Shown here: positions 1 through 5,254 of the stretch, in pieces
How positions within the stretch are numbered: the stretch's first letter is position 1
Layout: the number at the start of each line of letters is the position of its first letter
Assembly (NCBI GenBank): GCA_017745135.1
Contig: JAGIAB010000237.1
Span: forward strand, 1 to 5,326
Origin: Flavisolibacter sp.
GTDB lineage: Bacteria; Bacteroidota; Bacteroidia; Chitinophagales; Chitinophagaceae
Direction: 5' to 3'
DNA: 5,326 nucleotides
Notes under the pieces: model-generated
What the model was told of the DNA's origin: nothing
Database searches by the model: none
The model's input: only the letters and a program-made list of their open reading frames with translations
Position numbers and translations under genes: made by a program

Positions 1-1
1 T

Positions 2-511
2 TTAAGCTCCATGTCGGATAACAAATCGCATATTATGATCTCGGTGAATTCAATTATCATTTCAATCATTATTTCAGTTTTGTTCGGAAAACTGGCTACC
101 AACCGGGAATATATTGTTCCCGCCTGCATCCTACTTGCTGTTTGTTTAGGTTCAATGACATTTGCCATTTTAGCAACAAGACCATCAGTTAGTGGCGGAC
201 GATTTACAGAAGAAGACATCCGTAATAAAAAAACCAATCTTCTGTTTTTTGGAAATTTTTACCGCATGCAGCTTGAAGATTATCAGAGGGCGATGAACCA
301 GATGATGAAGGACGGAGATTATCTATACAACAGCATGATCAAGGATGTTTATTTTTTAGGGATTGTGCTGGCAAAAAAATATAAGTATTTAAGAATTTCC
401 TATACCATTTTTATGTGGGGGCTGATCATTGCGGTACTTGCATTTGCAATAACAGCGTTTATTGTGGCGAGCCATACTACAGCAACGCCTGTTCCAACGA
501 TTGATTATTAA
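2..511 (+). CDS. C-terminal part of a PycTM/DUF5706-like membrane protein (5' end outside window)
   Basis: The visible 166+ residues resemble the membrane module of Pycsar effector-family proteins (PycTM, DUF5706), which in Bacteroidota often follows an HD phosphohydrolase domain. In Pycsar defence a phage-triggered cyclic pyrimidine nucleotide activates such effectors to damage the inner membrane. Hydrophobic segments, numbered from the ATG at 11, lie near residues 8-28, 34-58 and 126-153. Between them is a polar, probably helical stretch with the conserved-looking FFGNF and MIKDVY. The frame is open leftwards from the ATG to the edge and reads LSS before MSDNKSHIMISVN, which matches how this module is joined to an upstream domain. 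I therefore treat 11 as internal, although a short stand-alone protein starting there is possible. The TAA stop lies 5 nt before a GC-rich hairpin. Family assignment is from remembered sequence character. Neither an HD domain nor a cyclase is visible, so a defence role is only inferred. Confidence 0.7.
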   Translation, partial: LSSMSDNKSHIMISVNSIIISIIISVLFGKLATNREYIVPACILLAVCLGSMTFAILATRPSVSGGRFTEEDIRNKKTNLLFFGNFYRMQLEDYQRAMNQMMKDGDYLYNSMIKDVYFLGIVLAKKYKYLRISYTIFMWGLIIAVLAFAITAFIVASHTTATPVPTIDY

Positions 512-516
512 ACCTC

Positions 517-604
517 ACCGCCTCCCTCTCCACCTTTGGTGGAGAGGGAGGCGGTCCATCCCAATCCCGCGCCTTGGGCGGGACAAGCTCTTCCCGGTGG
601 GAAG
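517..604. repeat. Three-hairpin GC-rich intergenic palindromic element (REP-like)
   Basis: Three consecutive stem-loops sit here. The first (517-555) has two perfect 18-nt arms, accgcctccctctccacc and its complement, around a ttt loop. The second (566-582) pairs cccgc with gcggg. The third (590-604) pairs cttccc with gggaag around ggt. The block is much richer in G+C than its surroundings and starts 5 nt after the upstream stop codon. No T-run follows any stem, so it is not a standard intrinsic terminator. It could protect the mRNA 3' end or be a copy of a REP/MITE-like repeat. Copy number cannot be judged from this window. Confidence 0.6.
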
Positions 605-673
605 GCCACGAACGCACAACCCCTAACTTATTTGCTAACTCAATATTTATTTCAAGAATCATTTATAAAAAAT

Positions 674-704
674 AAAAAGCACTCAAACGGTTTGAGTGCT
701 TTTT
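674..704. terminator. Bidirectional intrinsic terminator between convergent genes
   Basis: A perfect 14-nt inverted repeat, aaaaagcactcaaa (674-687) and tttgagtgcttttt (691-704), surrounds a cgg loop. It is A-rich on one side and T-rich on the other, so it can end transcription in both directions. It lies 21 nt beyond the korA stop on the minus strand, where it is the natural korA terminator. It can also stop plus-strand transcripts from the membrane-protein gene ending at 511. Confidence 0.9.
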
Positions 705-725
705 ATAATTAGATAAGTTGTATTT

Positions 726-2594
726 CTAAACTTTTTCTGTGGCTTGCGTAGCAAGAATTGGTTTAAGAAAATCTACCAATTCTGTTTTTGTGATAGGCAC
801 ACCCATTATTTTATTATATGGCTTCGCATCGATCAAATATTTGTCGCGGATAATTTTTATCAATTGACCATTATTGATCTCTGGAATAACTACCGTTTTA
901 TAGTTCGACAAAATCTCTCCTAAGTTTTTGGGGAAAGGACGCACATAACGAAGATGCGCATGAGCAATACTGTAGCCTTCACTCAGCAATTGTTCTACGC
1001 TTGTTTTAATAACGCCATAAGTTGAACCCCAACCTAAAACCAGCAGATCACCTTTTTCAGGGCCGTTATCAATTTTTTGTTCAGGAATATATTCAGCAAT
1101 GCGGTCAACTTTTTCCTGGCGCAGTTTCACCATCAGTTGATGGTTCTCGGGATCGTAACTAACATTACCTGTAATGTTTTCTTTTTCCAATCCGCCAATG
1201 CGATGTTCTAAACCAGGTGTACCGGGAGTTGCCCATGGACGTGCTAATTTTTCATCACGCACATAAGGCTGAAACTTTTCCTCGCCATGCCCTAATTCGG
1301 TTTTGAATTTTACATGAATTGGGGCGAGTTGATCAGAACTTGGATATTTCCATGGCTCTGCACCATTAGCAATGTATCCATCGCTTAATAAAATAATTGG
1401 CGTCATGTGCTCAATAGCAATGCGTACCGCTTCATACGCCACTTCGAAACAATCGCTTGGTGTAGAGGCAGAGATAACGGGCATTGGTGATTCACCGTTT
1501 CTTCCATAATAAGCCTGCAACAGGTCGCTTTGTTCAGTTTTGGTAGGTAAACCTGTAGAAGGGCCTCCACGTTGGATATCTATAATCAACAATGGAATTT
1601 CCAGCATCATAGCCAAACCCATCGCCTCGCTTTTTAATGCCATACCCGGGCCGGATGTGCTGGTTATTCCAATATGCCCGCCATAGCTGGCGCCAATTGC
1701 AGAAGAAATACCTGCAATTTCATCCTCAGCCTGGAAAGTTTTTACACCAAAATTTTTGTATTTGCTGAGTTCATGTAAAATATCGGAAGCAGGAGTAATT
1801 GGATACGTGCCCAGGAAAATATTCAATCCGCTTTTTACTGAAGCAGCAATTAAGCCGTAGGCCAGCGCCTGGTTACCCATGATGCTTCTATAATTTCCGG
1901 GAGCGATCTTTGCCTTTTCAACCTTGTATTGAGTCGTGAAGGTTTCAGTAGTATCGCCATAATTATATCCTGCATGAAGCACTCTTAAATTACTTTGCAG
2001 TATTTCCGGTTTCTTACCGAACTTCTCTTCTAAAAATTTTTCAGTGTTCTTCATGTCGCGACCGTACATCCAGTACAAAAAGCCAAGCACAAACATGTTC
2101 TTTGCACGATCTTTTTCCTTTGTTCCCATCTGGATATCCTTCAATGCCTCACGGGTCATCTTGGTAACATCCATTTTAATCACCTCATACCCTTCCAGGG
2201 AATCATTTTCAATAGGATTAACGCCATCAGGATAATTAGCCAGGCGTAAATTTTTGGAATCAAAGCCATCGGTATTAACGATGATCTTGCCTCCTTTCTT
2301 CAAATGTTTAAGATTGGTCTTAAGTGCAGCGGCATTCATGGCTACCAACACATCAAAAGCATCACCCGGGGTGTAAATACTATCGCTTGAAAAACGAAGC
2401 TGGTAACCACTTACGCCAGGCAATGTGCCTTGTGGCGCCCTGATCTCAGCAGGGAAATCGGGAAAGGTAGAAAGGTCGGCGCCTAATAATGCTGTGTTGT
2501 TGGTAAACTGTGTTCCGGTTAATTGCATACCATCACCGCTATCGCCGGCAAATTTGATAACAACGTCCTGTAAAACTTCCTGTTTGCGTTCCAT
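726..2594 (-). CDS. korA: 2-oxoacid (2-oxoglutarate):ferredoxin oxidoreductase, fused gamma-alpha subunit
   Basis: This is the alpha subunit of a cytoplasmic 2-oxoacid:ferredoxin oxidoreductase, most likely the 2-oxoglutarate enzyme (2-oxoglutarate + CoA + oxidised ferredoxin to succinyl-CoA + CO2 + reduced ferredoxin). In the 622-residue form starting at ATG 2594, residues about 10-205 are the gamma domain (FAGDSGDG at 15-22), about 235-430 the pyrimidine-binding alpha domain (TYPITPASDI at 263-272, TSGPG at 313-317, RGGPSTGLPTK at 342-352), and about 510-615 the C-terminal domain with LVLGWGSTYG. The length fits the fused two-subunit KorA type. The chain has one cysteine and no ferredoxin motif, so the Fe-S cluster and most of the thiamine-diphosphate site must be in the beta subunit (KorB), which is not adjacent. 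A TTG at 2618 would add eight residues, but it is next to a promoter-like element, so I prefer the ATG. Pyruvate or branched-chain 2-oxoacids cannot be fully excluded as substrate. Confidence 0.93.
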   Translation of the reverse strand: MERKQEVLQDVVIKFAGDSGDGMQLTGTQFTNNTALLGADLSTFPDFPAEIRAPQGTLPGVSGYQLRFSSDSIYTPGDAFDVLVAMNAAALKTNLKHLKKGGKIIVNTDGFDSKNLRLANYPDGVNPIENDSLEGYEVIKMDVTKMTREALKDIQMGTKEKDRAKNMFVLGFLYWMYGRDMKNTEKFLEEKFGKKPEILQSNLRVLHAGYNYGDTTETFTTQYKVEKAKIAPGNYRSIMGNQALAYGLIAASVKSGLNIFLGTYPITPASDILHELSKYKNFGVKTFQAEDEIAGISSAIGASYGGHIGITSTSGPGMALKSEAMGLAMMLEIPLLIIDIQRGGPSTGLPTKTEQSDLLQAYYGRNGESPMPVISASTPSDCFEVAYEAVRIAIEHMTPIILLSDGYIANGAEPWKYPSSDQLAPIHVKFKTELGHGEEKFQPYVRDEKLARPWATPGTPGLEHRIGGLEKENITGNVSYDPENHQLMVKLRQEKVDRIAEYIPEQKIDNGPEKGDLLVLGWGSTYGVIKTSVEQLLSEGYSIAHAHLRYVRPFPKNLGEILSNYKTVVIPEINNGQLIKIIRDKYLIDAKPYNKIMGVPITKTELVDFLKPILATQATEKV

Positions 2595-2600
2595 AGTATT

Positions 2601-2631
2601 CAAAGGTAAGTAAGGCAATGGGTATTCAAAA
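2601..2631 (-). promoter_or_regulatory. Probable Bacteroidota-type promoter for korA
   Basis: Read on the minus strand, TTTTG (complement of 2627-2631), an 18-nt spacer and TACCTTTG (complement of 2601-2608) match the Bacteroidota -33/-7 pattern TTTG...TAnnTTTG with allowed spacing. The -7 box ends 6 nt before the korA ATG, so transcription would start at or almost at that codon and give a leaderless or nearly leaderless mRNA. The match is good, but such short motifs occur by chance and transcription may also come from further upstream. Confidence 0.5.
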
Positions 2632-2657
2632 CAGGTAAGTCATAATGTTGGTTAAAA

Positions 2658-2779
2658 TCAGATTGTTCCCTTACCAGGCTCGCCCAAATTCTCCCCTTCA
2701 CTTGTTTTTTTACCGGCTTTCACTAAAAATACACTACTGCAATGATCACAATTAGTAAAGCTATAAATGGAACTATCAT
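2658..2779 (-). pseudogene. Candidate small single-pass membrane peptide interrupted by a frameshift
   Basis: An ATG at 2779 (minus strand), preceded by an A-rich leader, opens MIVPFIALLIVIIAVVYF, which is almost wholly hydrophobic, and then meets TAG at 2723-2725. Moving to the -1 frame at the T5 run just before that stop gives a Lys/Gly/Glu-rich tail, LVKAGKKTSEGENLGEPGKG and two more residues, ending at TGA 2658-2660. The combined 40-residue product would have the usual design of a small membrane protein: one helix, then a basic tail. A sixth T would restore one frame, so a one-base deletion, an assembly error or ribosomal slippage could each explain it. A weak promoter-like pair (TTTTG, 16 nt, TGATTTTG; complement of 2801-2829) lies upstream. 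I recognise no family, and chance remains possible. Confidence 0.3.
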
Positions 2780-2840
2780 AATTTTTTAAATAAAGAAAAT
2801 CAAAATCATGCCGTATTCACTCAGCAAAACGCCCTTAAAT

Positions 2841-3092
2841 TCAGGAAGTTCTTCCTTTTCTTTCCCAGTGATCTTTGATAATCTTTCCTTCCCTGTCTTT
2901 CTTTAGTGTGCGGCTGTAACGATCACCTTTGATGGTGCCGTCTTCATCCGCTTTGCCAATGAACATGCGGATAGCATTGCCCTCATTATCTGACTGCACT
3001 ACAATATCATTGGTGCGATACCGAAACTGCGTAGTGACAGATGGCTCAAATTTTCTTTTTAATTTTTTGATAAGATCATCGCTTAAAGACAT
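2841..3092 (-). CDS. Small basic protein of unknown function (83 residues)
   Basis: The reading frame from ATG 3092 encodes MSLSDDLIKKLKRKFEPSV followed by a polar segment rich in Lys, Arg, Asp and Glu, ending ERKGRTS. It has no signal peptide, membrane segment or cysteine. The first 15 residues look like an amphipathic, strongly basic helix. The rest alternates hydrophobic and charged residues (NDIVVQSD, NAIRMFIGKAD, GTIKGDRYSRTLKK), suggesting a short beta-rich domain. The frame extends to a TTG at 3119, but the ATG gives the more natural N-terminus. No TAnnTTTG element or clear terminator was seen for it. It is transcribed away from the AIM24-family gene and in the same direction as korA, about 250 nt ahead of it. 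I do not recognise the family. The composition looks like true coding sequence, and the overlapping plus-strand frame does not. Confidence 0.65.
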   Translation of the reverse strand: MSLSDDLIKKLKRKFEPSVTTQFRYRTNDIVVQSDNEGNAIRMFIGKADEDGTIKGDRYSRTLKKDREGKIIKDHWERKGRTS

Positions 3093-3188
3093 GCTGTTTC
3101 TGAAAAACACTTCCAACAAAATGCCGGAATTTACCGGAGCAATTAAGCCCGGATGAGACTTTATTAAAATCTTAAAGAGGGAGAATTA

Positions 3189-3216
3189 TTGAAACCTTGC
3201 GGAAACATTACCTTAG
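3189..3216 (+). promoter_or_regulatory. Probable Bacteroidota-type promoter for the AIM24-family gene
   Basis: TTG (3189-3191), a 17-nt spacer and TACCTTAG (3209-3216) fit TTG...TAnnTTTG with one mismatch. Transcription would begin near 3221-3224, about 10 nt before ATG 3234. If this is right, the in-frame TTG at 3189 is the -33 box and not a start codon. Confidence 0.4.
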
Positions 3217-3233
3217 AAAAAATTTTACAAGCT

Positions 3234-4037
3234 ATGAATGGATACGGCCAAACGGCTCACCAAATCGACTACAAAATATTCGGGGAAGAAATGCAGTGTG
3301 TGGAGATTGAACTGGATCCGGAAGAAACCGCCATTGCTGAAAGCGGTGCTTTTATGATGATGGATGACGGCATCCAGATGCAAACCATTTTTGGTGATGG
3401 CACCAACCAGCAAAGAGGTTTTTTGGGGAAATTGATGTCGGCTGGGAAACGGGTATTAACAGGTGAAAGTTTGTTTATGACCACTTATACCAACGTGGGC
3501 CATGGAAAGAAGAAAGTCTATTTTGCTTCGCCCTATCCCGGAAAAGTTATTCCATTGGATCTTCTTCGCCTTGGAGGAAAAATGATCTGCCAGAAAGATG
3601 CTTTTCTCTGCGCTGCAAAAGGTGTTACTGTAGGAATTGAATTTCAAAGAAAATTAGGTACCGGTTTGTTTGGGGGCGAAGGTTTCATTATGCAAAAACT
3701 GGAAGGTGATGGAATGGCCTTTGTTCATGCAGGCGGACATATTATTGAAAAAGACCTTCAGCCTGGTGAATTGCTGAAAATTGATACCGGTTGTATTGTG
3801 GCCTTCACGCCAAGCTGCGATTACGATATTCAGTTTGTAGGCGGAATTAAGAATACCATTTTTGGTGGTGAGGGTTTATTTTTTGCGACCCTCCGTGGGC
3901 CTGGTAAAGTTTGGATTCAAACCTTACCGGTAAGCCGCCTGGCCAGCCGCATTTTACAATATGGAACTGTGAAGAGAAAAGATGAAGGAAGTATTTTAGG
4001 CGGATTGGGAAATATGGTGGATGGAGATGGATGGTAA
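3234..4037 (+). CDS. AIM24/TIGR00266-family protein
   Basis: The 267-residue product matches the AIM24 family (TIGR00266; PF01987), a Gly-rich beta-sandwich fold. In mitochondria Aim24 helps maintain inner-membrane organisation; the bacterial role is not established. Family-like signatures are VEIELDPEETAIAESGAF (about 23-40), SLFMTTYTN (79-87) and two related glycine motifs, LGTGLFGGEG (141-150) and TIFGGEG (208-214), each followed by a beta-strand-like segment, which indicates the internal duplication of the fold. No signal peptide or membrane helix is present, so it is probably cytoplasmic or membrane-peripheral. The frame extends to a TTG at 3189 preceded by an AGGGAG-like sequence. I chose ATG 3234 because the extra 15 residues look unlike family N-termini and the TTG fits a promoter box. 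The gene is flanked by its own promoter and terminator, so it is probably monocistronic. Confidence 0.9.
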   Translation: MNGYGQTAHQIDYKIFGEEMQCVEIELDPEETAIAESGAFMMMDDGIQMQTIFGDGTNQQRGFLGKLMSAGKRVLTGESLFMTTYTNVGHGKKKVYFASPYPGKVIPLDLLRLGGKMICQKDAFLCAAKGVTVGIEFQRKLGTGLFGGEGFIMQKLEGDGMAFVHAGGHIIEKDLQPGELLKIDTGCIVAFTPSCDYDIQFVGGIKNTIFGGEGLFFATLRGPGKVWIQTLPVSRLASRILQYGTVKRKDEGSILGGLGNMVDGDGW

Positions 4038-4059
4038 ATGGATTGAAGAATTAAAAATG

Positions 4060-4098
4060 AAATGGAGAATTGTAAAGCAGTTCTCCATTTTTGTTTTG
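4060..4098 (+). terminator. Intrinsic terminator after the AIM24-family gene
   Basis: A perfect 10-bp stem, aaatggagaa (4060-4069) and ttctccattt (4081-4090), encloses an 11-nt loop and runs directly into a T-rich tail (tttttgtttt). It begins 22 nt after the TAA stop, as expected for a rho-independent terminator of that gene. Confidence 0.85.
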
Positions 4099-4125
4099 AT
4101 TAGGAATGATTGACTCAACGTGTAA

Positions 4126-4133
4126 TAAATTTG
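4126..4133 (+). promoter_or_regulatory. Isolated TAnnTTTG box upstream of the 4222 gene
   Basis: TAAATTTG matches the Bacteroidota -7 consensus exactly and lies about 90 nt before ATG 4222. No -33 TTG is correctly spaced: the nearest ones give spacers of 13 and 27 nt. It is a weak candidate promoter for the membrane-protein gene. Confidence 0.25.
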
Positions 4134-4221
4134 CGCAATGGACTTTAGACGAAAACAATGATTTAGAGATTTTGCAGTTGCGTGTATTTGCGTATATCTT
4201 AGTGGTAGCTGTAATGGCATT

Positions 4222-4818
4222 ATGAAAGATCACTTCCAAAAAATATTGACAATTTCAGCAGTTGTTCTTTTCATACTTGCATTTCTTCTTGACGTTTCCG
4301 CATTTGGCCAATATTGGAATTTATTTTGGAAAAGCCTGGATGTAACAAGGGCACTTATAATCATTGCAATCATTGCTGCGTTTGGACTACTTCTGGCACT
4401 GCTCTTTTTTCGAAAAAGGACATACAAGCAAAGACTTTTGTGGACGCTTCCGATTGCCTTTATTCTTTTTTCGCTTACTGACATTACAAAAGCTACGATT
4501 GGTTATTATGGGCTTGAGGAAGACTACAATTATTTCACTGCAAAACGAGACATCAAAAGAGGAAAAATCCAAATTTTAGAAATGGGTTTAATCATACCCA
4601 ATCCTAACATTGACTGGGAGAAACAACAAGCAATTCAAAGAATAATTGAACAACACTTTGGATATAAATCAGTATATCTTGGGTGTATAGCCACCAACGG
4701 ATCTATCATTTACAACAACGTTATGGAAGACTATCTTGACAACGTAAATGGTAAAAACTGGAGAATAAAACAAGGACAAATGATTGACTCAATTTTGAAA
4801 TTAAATACTAATAAATGA
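4222..4818 (+). CDS. Hypothetical membrane protein, three N-terminal helices and a soluble C-terminal domain
   Basis: The 198-residue product has three predicted membrane helices (about 8-28, 43-63 and 72-90) followed by a soluble domain of about 105 residues. The basic loop FRKRTYKQR (63-71) should be cytoplasmic, which puts the C-terminal domain outside, in the periplasm. That domain contains KIQILEMGLIIPN (115-127), an Ile/Gln-rich helix near 135-146 with HFGY, LGCIATNG with the only cysteine (residue 145), and a polar end with YLDNVNGKNW. I do not recognise a named family, and no catalytic motif is obvious. The start is an ATG; a nearby ATG at 4214 is out of frame. It is more AT-rich than the preceding gene, stands alone after a strong terminator, and is followed by a stem-loop, so it may be an accessory gene rather than part of an operon. 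Confidence 0.8.
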   Translation: MKDHFQKILTISAVVLFILAFLLDVSAFGQYWNLFWKSLDVTRALIIIAIIAAFGLLLALLFFRKRTYKQRLLWTLPIAFILFSLTDITKATIGYYGLEEDYNYFTAKRDIKRGKIQILEMGLIIPNPNIDWEKQQAIQRIIEQHFGYKSVYLGCIATNGSIIYNNVMEDYLDNVNGKNWRIKQGQMIDSILKLNTNK

Positions 4819-4859
4819 CAGCCAAAACAGCTAACAATAGTTTGCTGCTATGCTGGCTG
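4819..4859. other. Imperfect stem-loop directly after the 4222 gene stop
   Basis: Starting one base after the TGA, cagcca (4819-4824) pairs with tggctg (4854-4859), cagc (4828-4831) with gctg (4844-4847), and aac (4833-4835) with gtt (4840-4842) around an aata loop. Asymmetric internal loops separate the stems. No T-run follows, so it is a poor terminator. It could be a transcript-end structure or a recombination-type folded site such as a divergent attC. The canonical attC core triplets are not evident. Confidence 0.35.
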
Positions 4860-4946
4860 ACGAATAAACTATCAACATAATCTTGCTAATCAGCTTTAGT
4901 CCCATGTGCCGTTCTTTAATCAGCAATTCAATAACTTTTGTATTTT

Positions 4947-5205
4947 GTAATTCTACTCAGGGTTTGTTGCCATGCAGACGAATATGAATCCAGCACAGCA
5001 GCAAGCCCTTTACGTTGGCAGGAAAAGGTTACCCATGTTGGTCGAATAGATACAAGAAGTAAGGCGTAATGCACTTCCACAATGATGATAAGAATTATTG
5101 AACGCACAAGAGTGCGACGCAAGAGAAGTCAAATAATAGCAATGCAGCCTGGTTCATAAAACTTACTCCACATAAAAACTCCCAGCCAAAGCCGGGAGTT
5201 TTTTC
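4947..5205 (+). ncRNA. Candidate structured non-coding RNA ending at a terminator
   Basis: This gene-free stretch holds a chain of stem-loops. Positions 4959-4970 pair continuously with 4998-5009 as a 12-bp helix with two G·U pairs; an outer gtaa (4947-4950) can pair with ttac (5010-5013) and an inner tgc with gca. Further hairpins are gaagt/acttc (5056-5060/5073-5077), caatgat/attattg with one G·U (5080-5086/5094-5100), and cgcac-aaga-gtgcg (5103-5116). The series ends at the terminator 5174-5204. The G·U pairs would be A·C mismatches on the other strand, which favours a plus-strand transcript. Only a poor promoter (TAACTTTT at 4932-4939) was seen. No known RNA family was recognised, and any sequence of this size folds somewhat, so this is tentative. 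Confidence 0.25.
5174..5204. terminator. Bidirectional intrinsic terminator
   Basis: The 10-nt arms aaaaactccc (5174-5183) and gggagttttt (5194-5203) flank a 10-nt loop that can add two inner G-C pairs. On the plus strand a T6 run and further Ts follow. On the minus strand the A-rich side becomes a T-run, placing it about 50 nt after the stop of the gene entering from the right. It therefore suits both a plus-strand transcript from the preceding stretch and the minus-strand gene. Confidence 0.9.
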
Positions 5206-5254
5206 TTTTCTAAAACTTTATTCTCTCGATAAATTATCAAACAGGATTCTATAA

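Noticed and set aside
517..555. The 18-bp perfect hairpin as an intrinsic terminator
   Set aside because: No T-run follows on either strand, and a proper terminator lies at 674-704.
477..662. 61-codon minus-strand frame across the hairpin element
   Set aside because: It is produced by the GC-rich palindromes, has Pro/Arg/Glu-rich low-complexity content, and overlaps the upstream stop. No start signal or protein-like pattern is present.
2044..2235. Plus-strand frame opposite korA
   Set aside because: It lies wholly within the strongly supported korA coding region and is an antisense shadow.
2425..2613. Plus-strand frame opposite the korA 5' end
   Set aside because: It is an antisense shadow of korA and its promoter with no independent support.
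2929..3156. 75-codon plus-strand frame opposite the small basic protein
   Set aside because: The minus-strand product has a more natural composition and start. This frame is Ser/Leu-rich as expected of an antisense shadow.
3225..3647. Minus-strand frames within the AIM24-family gene
   Set aside because: The AIM24 family match on the plus strand explains this region fully.
3996..4239. Two minus-strand frames spanning the gap between the AIM24 gene and the 4222 gene
   Set aside because: They read through the intrinsic terminator and have low-complexity Ser/His/Asn-rich translations with no start context.
4230..4579. Alternative frames inside the 4222 gene on both strands
   Set aside because: The 198-codon frame has a coherent helix pattern and a soluble domain. 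The others are out-of-frame shadows.
4819..5173. tRNA, tmRNA or other known RNA gene in the gap
   Set aside because: No TΨC-like GGTTCGAATC segment, CCA end or recognisable tmRNA tag was found.
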